A stretch of 64,000 bases of DNA from Hyposmocoma kahamanoa (lineage: Eukaryota > Arthropoda > Insecta > Lepidoptera > Cosmopterigidae). Under the pieces are notes generated by a model. It was given only the letters and a program-made list of their open reading frames with translations. It ran no database searches and was not told where the DNA came from. The DNA lies in assembly GCF_003589595.1 (NCBI RefSeq), contig NW_020654810.1, forward strand, positions 19,323,068 through 19,387,067. Direction: 5' to 3'. Below are positions 12,301 to 27,300 of this stretch, piece by piece (within the stretch, counting starts at the first letter, position 1; each line of letters starts with the position of its first letter). The position numbers were made by a program, and so were the translations under genes.

Positions 12301-15300
12301 ATTAACATGCGGTAGTTCAAAGGGTTATACGGCTTATTCCATCAGCGCCACTTGAGAGAAACTTATGAAATTTCTTCATTCAGCCCTAGTTGACGATAGA
12401 TGTCGCTGTATCAATTTATTTATTAAAACATAAAATTCAAAGTTATTCAAAAACTATTCAACATTAAAAATTTGCTTTTCCTTATCTGAATAAATAAAAT
12501 AACTTACCTGGTATTCGTAAGAGGGTCGTAAGTAATATAGGGCCATTTCCTGGTGAAAGACAGGCGTGATGGATGAAGACATAGGCGGGATGATCCATAT
12601 CCAATCTGCCGGGCACCCAGACCTAACAATCAAATGCCGCAAAGCGTACCGTTACATGACTACATATTTTAAACATAACCGTGTGATTATTAGGTAATGT
12701 GTGTTATTTTGTGGGTTACATAAGCATAGGTAGGCAACCGACCCGCTGGATTATTTCAAAATGGCTAAGAAAAATTGGATGAGGAAGGCACAAGACCGGA
12801 AGAAATGGCGTACATTATGGAACAGTCCTATACCAAGTATTGAGCGGATAACTGTTGAAAAAAAGAAACTGTCATAAGTAAATTTACTATAGAACTACAC
12901 ACATAAGTAATTTCGTACCCTATAATAAAGCCACTTGTGATCACTTGGCAAAAGTGCTTTTATCACATGAAAATCATAAAAAATAACACGAAACAAGTTA
13001 TGTTTATGTGAAATTTTGTACGTAGAATATTTAAACCTCTCTCCTGAAAAGTTGTCATTTTGCACATCGCACCCCTCATGGAAGAATGGCATAAGTGGAG
13101 TTACATCAAAAACGTTTGTTGCTCCATTAGATACAGAAAAATATTATAACCCACATCCTCTCCAATAATTGTAACTCTATCTACAATATTAGTCGATATA
13201 GTCGATATAGTAACTCCACTTATGCCATTCTTCTATGAGGGGAGATGTGGTTTATCACACCGAGGTTGTGATTTAGTTTGAAAATTATTCCGACAAAAAG
13301 TTGTGTTCCGAGATTATTCGTTCGTTCGCATATTTAAATGGTATGACATTCCAAAAATACGAATTTTTGTTTTGCACTTAAATTACATCAGAAAAATTTA
13401 AAAAATCGAACACATGCTGTGAGTGCTAGATGTTATTTATTAGCAGATATTTAACTTAACTTCAAGCATCGAGTATATAACCAGAAATAGAGACGAAATA
13501 AGGGCCATATATTCCTGGTAACACATTAGCGATACAGCTCTTGTAAATATCAACCCTCGTTTGCACTGAAATATAGGCAGGCCAACTACTGACCCGTGTG
13601 TAAGTCTCCGTATATTCCAAAAAATATTCTGTATTTATTGCAATAAAGATAATATCTCTAACAATGCCGTGCTCTTCTATTCGGTGGTGTGGGAAAAACA
13701 GCAAAACTTCTAAGTACAAAACAAACGGAATCACATTTCATCGGTAATTAAATATTAAATATGTAATTTTCGTCCATTATAGCAAAGCTCAAGTTAACTG
13801 GTCTGTTTGAAGTGAAACAGTTGACGACACCCGTCAATTGTTTCGAACTCCAAGCCAATCGGTTGTCACAGTAATGATAAGGCAGAATAGTTTTCAAACA
13901 AATTAAATGACATTTCGTCTCTATTTCTGGTTGTATACTCGATGACTTCAAGTAACACATAAAGAGTAGACAATACCTCCCTCTGAAATTCCGGAAAGAT
14001 TAAAAATAAGGGGCAAAAATTAAAACAGTTACACGCAGGTAATTCAAAGTAGTTATATTTTTACTTACAAGTCATACAGATATGACAATATTACATTTAT
14101 TGAATGTAGAATGATTCTTTGTAACATCAAAACAAAGTCAATTTATATTTACAAACAGGATGTCTGTTTTGACGTTAAAGTTGTTATGTGACACGAATTT
14201 ATTTTAATGTTTGCAGAAATGGGTTACAAAGCACGATTAAAAAGGTTAAAATCTGTGAGGGCCAAGCCATTTAACATCTGCGAAGGGTCCTTAATGAAGT
14301 TTCACACACCCAAACAATCACACGATGGCCATGCTTTGTTTACACGACTACACATGTAGTTTTATTTTGACAGCTGCTGTACTATGTCAAGGTTCTTCAA
14401 CGATGGAATTATGATCTTAATAAAAGCTTTAAAACCTAGAACTTGTAATTTACTAGCTACGGTATAGATCGTAGTAAACATTGCAATGATGGGAACATAG
14501 GTTCCCATCATTGCAATGTTTACTTTTCTAAAATTCGGGTGCGCTAAAGTACAACAGCTGATCACGTGTGTCTAAATCGATTCCTTATGCAAATGTCCAG
14601 TAATCCATAATTCCACGTGGTTTGTGCTTGTTCCATTTTCCCACCAGATTTAAAAACCATCAGATTCGTCTTGATACGTATCCTTGGTATATAATTACAG
14701 CCACATGTGATGATATGTCAAAAGTGCTTTTTAACGGTTTTTTATGTTTAGGGAACCGATTTTGATTTTGTTGGAAAACGGGTACCTCAGTATTGGTCCT
14801 ATTTAAATTTGAAGAAAATATTCCACCTTTAAGAATGGCAAACTAGGTGATGAATCCGGTCTCGCGCCCTTTCCCGTTATCGATGACAATAAAACTTGGC
14901 AAATAGATGATATGTAATTCCACGAAGTTTTCAGGTTGGTTTTTTTTTTGTACAAAAGTTATGATTCACACATGAAAGTCATAAAAATAATACGAACTAG
15001 ATGAAACAAATTTTGTCCATGTGAATTATTGGTTTTACGATAGATACCATGTAAGAAACAAGTTGCGCGCCTGGTGACAAGGACACGCCTATCCATAACA
15101 ATTGCAGTGATGTTTAGAACTTTAAATCGCAAAGATCTGATGGGCACTGCCACTGCGCCCGTCACCCTGAGACACAAGGTGACAAGTCCTCTTTGCCGGT
15201 AATATCACCAGCACCCAAAACCTTCAAAACCAGAATGCAGTAATGCTCACATTACTGCTTGGCGGTAGAAATAGGTAACGTGACAATACTTCCCCGGACG

Positions 15301-18300
15301 AAGCATAAAACGGTCATTCTCGGACTAGTGTTCACTACCTAATTTCCGTGGCAATTTTTATTATTTAAGTATTCGATTTTTATATCAAGAAATGTTATTA
15401 AATAATTACACGTTAACTTTACTTACTTATACTTGAATATTTAAATAATAAAAATTGTCACGGGAATTAGGTAGTGAATACTAATCTGAGAGTGACCGAA
15501 AATAGTTATCGATGCGTAGAATTTTCAACCCTCTATTCGGAAAAGGTATAATTGTGCAGAAGTGGCCTTATTACACTAACGGTGCGAATTATATATTACA
15601 TGTGTCACTGGTTTTACATTTTCTATTGAAAACTCAAGTAACATTAACATGACATGATTATTTTACGACGCGTCTAAACTTTGACGACGTGAATTCCATG
15701 CTAGATTAAAGTAGGGTGGCAACGCATATTTGCGTGCACTATTTCGACTTACCGCAATCTATTTTCATTGTCTAGATGTTTGATGAAACTTTCAGAAGCT
15801 GTGTGGTGATCGACAATAGTTGCGTTATGCTGTTGGAAGCTGTGAAGAACTGCAACGTTTACTTCCACAAGAGCTTTGTCTTTCCACAAATTCACAGGAG
15901 TTCGTGTATCTAAGCCCATTTTCTGCGCCACTTTCTGTTGAGAAACGTTTTAGAATAATTTTATTAACATATTTAGAACCAGCATAAGTTTTCTATTACA
16001 TTCTCAAGTTGTACCAAGTATGATATTTTTAAACAAGTTACAATGGATTAAAGGAGCCTCCCCACACTCATTCCTTTCCTGTGCGTCTGGCGCACCCTCG
16101 GCAACAATCGACGAGTACCTTATCGTTAGCTCCAATGAACACTATGCTAACATAATTTTTGGACCTGTTCTGTTTTTCTTATTTTTTCTTTTTTTCACAA
16201 AATTCGTGTTTTTGTTTTTTTTCCAATTTTGTTTCTCTTCTTTTTTTTTCACAAAATTCAGGAACCATAATATTAGTAATGTAAGAAGTAGTAATGTAAT
16301 GTAAGAAAGATTTGGGGCTGTCCATATGCTATTGAGGGAAAAATAAACTGAATTTCTACCCATTAAAACATTTGCAAAGTTTTAAGCATATGCACTGTAA
16401 GCCTAACCTCCATATCGTTTTCAGTTTTTTTTTCTTTTAATATTACTTTACAAAAATTAAGTGTTACCTCAAGCATGTTCAAACGGTTAGTATCACAGAA
16501 ATTTCTGCAGCCGATTTCAGTGCTCATGTACCACCCGTTGAAAGCATTTGCTGTAAACTCAATCCCGCCACAATCGAAACGCATACTGGACACCGCGGGC
16601 AATGCATACCAGCGGAGTTTCAGCTCTTCAAACCATTCGTACCTGAAATACAAAGTCTAAATACTTTCCAATGCTTTAACCGCTCCGTGTCATTGATGTA
16701 AATATTGTTTTACAAGATATATCATTAATGTATACTATAGAGTTCTTAAGTCTTCGCAATCGTTACACATGGGAAATAAAACTATTTTTTTTTATCTAAA
16801 TCGCGTATATTTGTTTAACTATAACCAAACCATATTTTTCATTATAGTTACAAAAGCTATTAATTAAATATCTTATTATAATTTTTTTAAAGAAAACGTA
16901 ATTTAGATCCGAAAAAATAGTTTCATTTCCTATATTAAACTGCTTTAAACAATAGATATTTTGCGTATCCCTAATGCCATAACAGTTAATTATAAGAATA
17001 TCACGATATTTTACACCATCTTAACGCCTGTTAACATTATCAACAGCGATACATTATTGAATGGGACCAGATTTATGGGCAATAAAGGCAGATTGGAGAT
17101 CACTGGACCACAATTTTACGATAAGCAATCTGCTCTGTATGGGCGCGAGTGTGCGTCTATTGGGGCTTTTACCTCAGGGCACAATATGCATTCTTAGCCC
17201 TTTTATGTTGGCGTAAATCTGTGATGGAAAGCGATATACGGCGACGTGTTGCACGTAAGTAGCCATGTAACACATAGTCTGATATCATAAATCGTGGGCT
17301 TTCCACAGCGACTTTGCGTTTTGTTTCTCCTGAATACACTTTGAAAGTTTTATAGCCCATATCAAAGGAAAGTGTTTTCGATTCCTTTGTTTTCGATAGC
17401 GCATATTTTACACTGAATCTAACTTGTAAATATTTCGTTTACCTAAGTCAGGCGGGTCTTGAAACAAAGACGAAACATCTATGAAAGGTATAAGACTATG
17501 TATTTTTTTATAAGTTGTTTAAAAATCAGTAAGCTTAAGTGGCATTTGGCCGAACGTGTCTGCAAGAGGGTTATGGCCAATGGAGCAGACTTGTTCTAGA
17601 GTGGTGACCACGTCGAGGCAGACTACCTCAGTAAGGGGGAGGCTTAAGGCACTCCCTCACCGGGTACATTTTTTTTTTAATTCTATACTGTACTGTGATG
17701 TAACAATTCAAGATTCGATTTTAAGCATTACGTTACATTACTGCCTCACTGACTGACGAACATTTGCCTGTAGTCGAATGACTTGTTGTAACAGTGTCAG
17801 ATAAAACGGTCATGGCGCTGAGTCCGGTAATATTAATTCGATTATGTTGTTTACGTAAAAATAGCAAAACAAACGATATTATATTAAACGAGTATGAACT
17901 GTTACATTATAAACGAATGCTCCCGGCGAGGGAACGCCCTTATGTCCAGCAGTCGTTGCCTGCATATGTATGACAATTTGTTTTCGATTTTGGCGAAAGT
18001 ATAGACACCCTCAGCACTTGATGGAAGTACAGGGGGTAATAGAAATGTCTCATTTATTTATGTTTCCGATACATCTCCGCAAATCTCATTTAGATCCACA
18101 AAACATCAATAAGACAGCCCAGATTAGTTTATCGGGAGATACAACTACTTACGTGGGATGAGTCATGGGTACCTCCATTACGAGTTCCCTTGGGATTTCA
18201 AAGTAGTCCGGATCCTTTCCATTAGCGGAAAGAACGAGTGGTAAGATGTCCCATGCTGTTTTAGGTGGTTTCCAACCTAGCTTTAAGCAGAGCTACAAAA

Positions 18301-21300
18301 AAGATTCCTAATTAAGATGGTATTACTTTGCAAGAATATGGCTTATAAAAAACTACACAGACAGCCTGTGCCATCATTTTAAACAAAATATAATGAAGCT
18401 AGAATAATATATAAAGAAATAATGTGCGTTTATTTACATAATTCACTCATTTTACAACGATATTAGCTAAATTGTGCTGTTAAACTTATTTAGTAAATAT
18501 AATACTTTTCCGGTAAACCATAGAATACATAATAATGAAAATATATTATAGACATTATAATGTTATGACATAAGGAAAAACTTGTAACCAATGATACTCG
18601 TCTAACTTATTTGATGTTGAATTAAACGGCAACAGTATTGCAGTTAAAATTCGGTGATGGATTATCCAATTTTAATATTTCTTGAAAATGCAGATCGATC
18701 GATCAAACATTCCAGAGCGGTTATAACGCCAAAGTTATGTATAAAATATATCTCAAGCTAAATTTAAAGTCGTTTCACCTTAAAAATCACGATTACGTGT
18801 TAATTTTCTATTTCATACTAAAGTATAATGTTCACGAGACCTGCTATGATGACGAAACTCACGCAATAAAATCATCTTGTGACTAGACGTTTTTTCCAGC
18901 ATCAAATGCCTCTGTAGTTATGTTAAACAGTTTAAATATAGAGAGGGAACTAACTATACTTTATAATAACTATACTTTCATGTTACTAAAGTTACCAACA
19001 ATTCACTCCTCTTCTACTCTATTACGACCTCGGTGATCCAACTATGTGCATTGCGGGCGCTGATGAGAAGGTCCCGTGCTCAATTCCCGGTAAGACCAAT
19101 TTGGGAAATGAAACTTTCTAAATTGGTTCTGGAAGTGCCCCAGAGTGAATTATGTTGTGCTGATACAGCCCGGAGGCACGTGGTGGTGCGTAAATGAGCC
19201 CAATACCAATACGCTATTATTTGTAGGAGCGAATACTATCTATACTAATATTAAACAACATCACATACGTTGCTTTGATCCCAAAGAAAGTAACTAAAGC
19301 ACTTGCATTACGGAAATGAGAAACAACGACGTTACGACAAATACCCAGACGCGAAACAATATTGAAAAGTTACTTTTCTACATTGTGGTGGGCCGCTCAG
19401 ATATGCCACCATGAAAACCGGTGTGCAAGCCACTAGGCCACGGAGGTTGTTAAATAAAATAATTCTAATTATATCCGGGGGTCTACTGTCTCCGTCAGAT
19501 ATCCATCCGAAACAATGACTGTCAAATAAGACGCGACCAAAATAAAAAAGAATGTCAAGTATGAAGCTGGGGGAACGCGGTCAGCATCTTGGGCACCTTG
19601 CCGCGGGGACCCAATTTTATTCATATAATTTAATCCTAGTTTTACTTCCTCGTATTTAAGCTTTTATTGTACCTAACCTGTATATTATGAAAATAAAATA
19701 ATAATTATTAATAGAAGGATCGAACACTCAGAAAAAATCCTTCGATCCGGCCAGATTCGAACCGATGTCTTCTAGCATAATGTACCAACTAAGCCACGGA
19801 ATGAACCAGCGGACCTTACGAATTTCTCCATGCGTTTATTGTCGTATCATTTGGTTTTTCAATGACTTTTTGGCCGTAGCGCCATCTATGCGAAATTGAA
19901 AGTTTTTCGTCAACCAGTTAGATACCTTTACAGCTACCAGCCCCGACTAGAGATGTCGCTATTCACTGTATTTAAATATTTTATTGAATTGATATTCAAT
20001 ATTTTTTATTAAATGTGAAATTACTCGTGGATTAATTTCACATAAAAAATATTGAATATCAATTCAATAAAATATTTAAATGATATAATAATTAAAAAAT
20101 TATAAAGCTTCATTTGCATCATGCATCTTTTAATTTGATCGACTATTTACTTATTTCACAGTAATTGTTTCGGACGGAGAACGAGAGCACAGGGCCAGTG
20201 CCATTTAATACTGGAAATACAACAAAACCTCCACCAATGGCAACGCAATAAATATTTTATCAATTTATCACAAATACCACAAGCTTTGTCTACCATTTTG
20301 TTTCCGCTTCCATTAATGAAAGCTTCGACGATTCCATTAATAACAGCAAGCTTTGAATTAAAATAATTTAAAATGTATCTGCGAATAAAAAGGTTCGATA
20401 TATTTTACTTGCCTAAAAATTTCGCTATAGGACATTTTACAGTATCTTAATAACCTAAATTTACCATACCTCAGTAAATTCACAGTGCATCGGGTCTCCA
20501 AGAACTGTCCCGTCAGGTTGTCGGTAGCCAGCATAACTGATCAGCTGACTATTCCATATTCTGTAGTCGTGGTTGCAGTCTGTGCGTTGGGGGAATACCG
20601 TTATCGCTGACCTGATCCAGAAATGGGAATAAAGGGAACCAATAATTACCGTCTTTATAAAGTACACTTAATTCTATATACAGGGTTACTTTTAAAATAC
20701 TACTCGTATATCTATAATATTACTTACATCATAAACAACAATTTTTGTTCCATGACTTTTCATAGTTCGTCAGATTTTACTTTCGTACAAAAAATAATTA
20801 TATTTTAATAGACCGCTCTAAACAGTGATAACTCTGTGCAAAACGCAGGAGCGTGGGTGGGGGTAGCGTCGTCGGGGAGGATGCTGCACGTTTGAACTTA
20901 CTACCTTGCTACCAGATACAATATGGAAACAATGATGCTACCGTAAACATCTAGATCCGAAACAATATGTACAGAAAAGTAAATTTTTTTACATTGACCC
21001 GGCTGGGGATCGAACCTGGGACCTCAGACGTGGCAGTGTGCAAGCCACTCAACCAAAGAGGTCGTCTTATTGTTCAATTGTGTGCTTAAATGATGTTAGT
21101 AATATGGACCTGCGAGGTTGTTAGTAGTAGTAACATATGGGGTATATGTAAAATACTAACAACCTAGTGACGCAACGAACAGTGATTATTTGTTTTAATA
21201 TCGTCACATTCGCATGCATCGATGAGATAATAAGTATTTTATTTATAAAGAATTAATTGTACTGCTTAGAAAAAATCACATAAAAAAGTTACGTTTATTT

Positions 21301-24300
21301 TTTATTGTGTCCTTTGAATTCTATATTTGTTTTTGTATTGTGACTATTATGTTAATTACTTAGTGACTGTTATGTTAATTACTAAGGCTCACATACCCTT
21401 TAATTGTGTTTCAAATTATAATTTTTAACACTGATAATTGATGATTAATACGTATTATAAGCTCAACGTAAGTAGTGGTAATTTACGAGGTACAGTCCGA
21501 AAAAATATGGTTTAAAGAGTAATTCAATGCCTTATGGACTTCGCATTCGTAGAGAAAGGCGATCGCCCAGTGGGAGAAGGATTATGTTACGCTAGCTTCC
21601 AAAGGCCCGTGGTTGCACGGGCTGCGCCACGTGTTCTCGCGCCAACGCGCCGCGCGCCGTGGGAAGAGGGCCGCCCGTGCCGGTGCGGGCTCGTATGTGC
21701 TGTGACGCGACACAGCCCGTGAAGTCACGGGGCGTGGGAAGCCACCTTTTGATGACAGATGCCGCTGATGTGAACCCTTTTATTTTTGGCCATGTCACGC
21801 ATCATGTCATCGACATACGTTATAGTTTCGCTACAATAAGAATCGCGAGTTCTTAGATTTTCGCGATTGTTACACATAGCAAATGAAGCTATTTTTTCAG
21901 ACATAAATCGCGTGTATTTGTTTTTTCAAACAAATCAACCTTTCCGGCCCTTTACACGTCTCTTGTTCACGGTTAACGATTTAGATCTGAATACAAAGTA
22001 TATCATATCATTTCCTATCAATAAAAATCTCGTTTTACCAAGGCAATTCTGGTTACTTTTCTGCTAATAATCCTTAAGATAACTTCTGAATTTAGATTAA
22101 CGGTTCAAATTCCTATTGCGGCATATACCAACGACTCTCATTTCTAAGTTACATTTGTAAATGTGAAGGAAAACATCGTGATAAAATCTGCATCTTGAAG
22201 ACGGTTTACAACGGAGAAGAAGACGTATTGTTGACATTATGGACAACGTGGCGGGCTACGATCTAAAATCCCTACTTAGAATAGATGGGGGCCTTTCTTA
22301 ATGTCAAAACCTATTATAAAGTTATACATATAATGGCTTGTTATTGTTAATAAGTACGTAAAGATCACGCGCCACATATATTAACATGTATTGAACTGCA
22401 CGCATGCAGCACGCGTGGAGCGCGCGCGCAGCGCACATGCAGCGCGTTCGCAACGCATTCGNNNNNNNNNNNNNNNNNNNNNNNNNNNNNNNNNNNNNNN
22501 NNNNNNNNNNNNNNNNNNNNNNNNNNNNNNNNNNNNNNNNNNNNNNNNNNNNNNNNNNNNNNNNNNNNNNNNNNNNNNNNNNNNNNNNNNNNNNNNNNNN
22601 NNNNNNNNNNNNNNNNNNNNNNNNNNNNNNNNNNNNNNNNNNNNNNNNNNNNNNNNNNNNNNNNNNNNNNNNNNNNNNNNNNNNNNNNNNNNNNNNNNNN
22701 NNNNNNNNNNNNNNNNNNNNNNNNNNNNNNNNNNNNNNNNNNNNNNNNNNNNNNNNNNNNNNNNNNNNNNNNNNNNNNNNNNNNNNNNNNNNNNNNNNNN
22801 NNNNNNNNNNNNNNNNNNNNNNNNNNNNNNNNNNNNNNNNNNNNNNNNNNNNNNNNNNNNNTAACTTATTTTTTGTGCTTCTTATTGGAGATTTGTAATT
22901 AGCACTTTCACCTGTTACTTAACATATTATTATATATTTATTGTTAAAACTTTGCTGTAAATCATTCAAAAATAAATAAATAAAATATTTACAGAAGCCT
23001 ATAAACTAATAACTCTGACTTATTTTACATACGATTTGCTGACAAATGTGCAGGGTAAACGATGTTCAACAAGCATGTAAATGTCCCCCGGAGTGGAAGC
23101 TAATCGAGCTCGGGGCAACATCGCTCACTGTCGAATTAACACATACGCCCGAGACGTGAGAAGGTGAACGGACAAGTAGGTGGATACCTTTACTTTAAAT
23201 GAACATTTTCATAATAATGCAAGGATAAGTAATACAGGATATATTGACTCATTATAGTCACAATTGCTTTTTGTTTATAAAATCTTACACGTATCCCGAG
23301 AAAAAGAAATATAATAATGTCAGGTTTGGAGATCTCCACAACCATGTAATCTGTCCATGTGTCCGATCCAGGGGGTCGATTCAGAACCTTACGATAACTG
23401 AGTTGTCGACCGATTCGACTTGATATTGTACGATTTCTTTTCATTATTATACACAACACCCGAATCGAACGTCAAACTGTCGTATTCGAAACCGAACTCT
23501 CGACCGGCAAAAACTAAAAACGTTATTCAGAACACAGTTATCGAATGTCCTATTATTTGCAAAGAATTTAATATGGAAATCTCTTAGTATTTTAAATAAA
23601 GTCTGGATTTTATTAAATTTTATTAATATATTTTAATGCAAAGATATTGCGTTCCCATATTTTAGGCCTTTAAAATCTTAAAAATGTACATAAAAGGATT
23701 TTCATTTTTCTTAAAATCTATTTCACCGACTAACTACGGAGTTAGTAAATGCTGTTGGATAACGATATCGTATCCGAATCCGAAACGAACGTTTAACTCG
23801 AATGTTCTGAGTAGCTTGGAAAGCGCCCTTCGATTCGGTTAAAATGTCGAAGACTTCTGAATCGGGATCCTGGAAAGACAACAGTAATTAAGACATTCGG
23901 TTGTTCCCTGTTATGAACCTCAGCCCCATCTTGAAATATTTAATTATAATTAAATTACCTAAACTTAAATGTAAAATTTCATAGTATTCTTTTCATTTCA
24001 AAAAATCCTATCCTAATAATATCAATTGACAGGACGAACTAGTCGTATCTAATGGTAATCTACACGCCTGTCCATAGCAGTTGTAGTGCCACTCAGAGCT
24101 TTAACCGCTCACGGGATACATGCAGCCGTAGACGGATACCACACCTAGAGGTGCCGGTGATGATTTTATACCGATTTATCGGATATCGAAGTTATAACAG
24201 GTAAAAGAACTAATATTAATTGCTATTTCGGTAACGACTCTAGCAAACCATAAAGTTTTTAATGCCTGGGTCTGTCATTTAAAAAAATAAACAACTTTAA

Positions 24301-27300
24301 AAATACGTCACGACAATCGTGTGTGTTATTGTTTGGGCTGGTGATTTCGGTGTTTATTTGTTGAAAACATACCGTAAGTAGCGTTTTTTAAGTTTACGCT
24401 GAATATAAATGTTTATAAACTATACTTTAAGCAGTAATTTCATGGTATACGTTAGAACCACTCAAACGGAATATTATCATATTTATCCAAGTACAACAAA
24501 CATTTCATTAGTGCTTTTTAAGTGCAGGATTTGCGGTGTATTACTGCATTTTATTTGAGATGTTTTTATTGGTAGTACGGAGGATATTTATTTAGCAATG
24601 CAGAATAATAATTTTTATTTATAAAAACTTGTATTTAAACTGAATCTTTTCTAATTTGCGAAACCAAATAGCCGCCATTTAGCGGAGCGCATCGCGTGAG
24701 CGGATCGCAAAGATCTGAGGGGCACTGCCACTGTGCCCGTCACCCTGAGACATAAGTTGATAAGTCCCATGTGCCAGCAATTTCACCAGCACCCTTACCC
24801 TTTAAAACCGGAACACAGTAAAGCTGACACTATTGCATGGCGGCAGAAATAGGTGAGGTGGCAGTACTACCCTGGACGAAATCTTTCACACGGAGCTCTA
24901 CTGATTTTGAATGAAACTGTAACTGACATTCAAATGTACTAAATAAATATAATTACATGCTCCAGACCCAAGCAAGTATGTCCTCAGTTTTGGATGAAAA
25001 CCGTATTTTTCTAGATACCCTACAGGTAATATAGAATATATAGCCCTAAATTGGAATACCATATTTTCGTTATTATATACATTGGGCGTTTATGTGATCA
25101 AAAGGAAGAATATTGTCTAAGTCTGAATCCCTTCATAATATATTAGACATAGACATAGACACACTTTTATTGCCACGAATACAACGACACAAAACCACAC
25201 TACAACAGTTTACATGCACGTAATTATTAGACATACAATTACAACTATTTTGATTAAAAAATCTGACCTCAAAAGTTTGCTGATGGGCCAAATTTTATTG
25301 CAATCGGTTAACGGAAAATGCGCGTACCCTCTTTCGAACAAAAAATAATCATCAAAATCGGTTCACAAGTGCCGTCTCAACCTCAAAAACCTCCTCCTTT
25401 TTTTAAAGTCGGTTAAAAAGATCAGACATACGTACGTACATTATGACTCAAGAAATAAACATTAAAATAGTAACAAATAAAGTCAGACAAGTGAATACCT
25501 TAAAGCAAAGCATAAACACCAAAATTTATACGTACAATAAACCACCAGTTATTGTATCTGATTTGGCAATGGCTACATTCAAGCAAATACTAAAACTTTA
25601 TTTTTAAAATGACGCTTTTTTACAGAATCAAGGAATTTATGGCTTCAAATGTAAATAAACATTCATTTACTTAAATTATAATAATGATAAGCAGTCTTTA
25701 TTTTTTTGTATACCTATATAATTTAATTATTAATATAAGGATAACATTATTAACACTAAGAAAAATCCTTCTTCCTTCAATTCGGCTGGATTAGAACCAG
25801 CTAGCGCCTTCAGGATATCTTCAGACATGGCATTTCAAGGTTCTTCATAGTCGCCAACCGGATCGAAGGAATTTTTTTAAACGTTCGATCTTTGTATTAA
25901 TAATTGTAACAAACTAATGGAGTATTTCAAAATAACACCGCGATATTCAATAAACTTAATACGATATAATTTAAGTTTGTATTTCTCGTAATTTGACTTT
26001 CGTATAGGCAAAGTTATTAATTGTCTCGGTAAGTATAAATGTATTTGATTTTTATCATTATTATTATTATTATTTTCAATAATATCAAGTGATGGGACGA
26101 ACAAGTCGTGCGCCTGATGGTAAGCTACATGCCTGTCCATAACAGTTGCAGTGCCACTCAGAGCTTTAATTCGCCAAAATCTGAGGTGCACTGCCACTGC
26201 GCCCGTCACCTTGAAACATAAATTGACAAGTCCCATGTACCTGTAATTTCACCAGCACCCTACCCTTCAAAACCGGAACACAGTAATACTGACATTACTG
26301 CTTGGCGGCAGAAAAAGGTAAAGTGGCAGTACTATCCTGGATGAACTCTTTCACAAGGTGCTCCTCTACTACAACTAAAATTTTTAGAAATTTAAATAAT
26401 TAGTTACACAATTATAATAATAATAAATAAATGATAAAAAATAATACGAACTACATGAAATAAACTATATATAATGTGAAATTTTATAACTCTCCTATAA
26501 AATAGAATTTTAAACTTCTCTCCTGAAAAGTTATCATTTTGCAGATATGGTCTTATTACACCAAGGGTGGTATATAATGAAAAGATACATGTGGATATAC
26601 TAAAGCTCGATTAAGGGAATAAATGTGGAATAAATAGTTATAAGTTTTTTATCAAAAAAAACCTACCTCTACAGTTTGCTTACCGGTTTTTTTATTGAAA
26701 TTACACCTATTTGTCAAGTTTTATTGAAATCGGTTAAAGGAAAGCGCACGAAACCGGATTCATTCCCTAGTTCGCGGTGGAATATTTTCTTCAAATTTTA
26801 ATGGGACCAATACTGAGGTACCTTCTTTCCAACAAAAAAAAAACATCAAAATCGGTTCACAAATGCAAGCATACAAAAAAAATACAATCGAATTGAGGAC
26901 CTCCTCGTTTTTTGAGATCGATGAAAAATGCATCTATTTCAACCTGTAGTAGACAAAGCCCTATTACGTACAAAGCATGCGTCGTTTGCAAATTAGCATC
27001 ACTAGCTCAAAATAAATCCGTAAATACTTAAATATTACCTACATACAGCGTTGAAAGCCGGAAAAGTCTAAGATCTATAACAGACACAGAGAAGAATTTT
27101 GTCGACCTGCTAACTCGATCTTTAGCTCAGTTGACAGAGCAACGCTACGGGGATTGCAGGGTCAAGTCCTGTCAGGTCGAAAGCATTTTTCTTTTTGTAC
27201 GATCTTCGTATTAATAATTATACATCTAATATTTATTAATATTATTCTGGGTTTCGGAGAATCTCACAGGTAATGAAGACGTTGAGAGAGAGCGCCGGCG

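Larger units (their letters stand above)
19486..20195. mobile_element. Foldback MITE split by SINE and palindrome insertions
   Basis: Left half (CATCCGAAACAATGACTGTC to AAGTATGAAGCT, ends about 19575) and right half (GCTTCATTTGCATCATGCAT to TTTCGGACGG, from about 20107) are the two arms of the family seen intact at 51835-51990. Between them lies a minus-strand tRNA-derived SINE (19690-19830) and a perfect-arm palindrome (19970-20081). Confidence 0.65.

Noticed and set aside
13462..13960. Two minus-strand open frames (90 and 70 codons) as a small gene
   Set aside because: They lie inside the hAT-like element, lack splice or start support, and match no family I know.
16175..16260. T-rich stretch as a regulatory element or terminator
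   Set aside because: Looks like simple low-complexity sequence (TTTTTC repeats) in an intron.
17169..17360. Minus-strand 63-codon frame ([18 protein letters not shown]...) as a gene or NOS exon
   Set aside because: Lies within intron 6; exons 6 and 7 already join in phase and the peptide matches no NOS segment. Possibly an old transposase scrap, but unsupported.
21124..21147. Minus-strand YVTTT reading as the missing NOS exon 4
   Set aside because: Only five residues match; the following residues (NNLAGPYY, then stop) do not continue the conserved heme-domain segment, and no splice sites fit.
22391..22898. Long open frames across the N gap
   Set aside because: Created by unknown bases being read as open; no information.
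24370..24395. Minus-strand GMF reading as the missing exon 4
   Set aside because: The match stops after three residues (GMFSTNKH); the conserved HIKYATN part is absent.
27113..27178. Possible functional tRNA gene
   Set aside because: A and B boxes and acceptor pairing are present, but the anticodon stem is poor and a SINE-family tail follows, so it is better read as a SINE.
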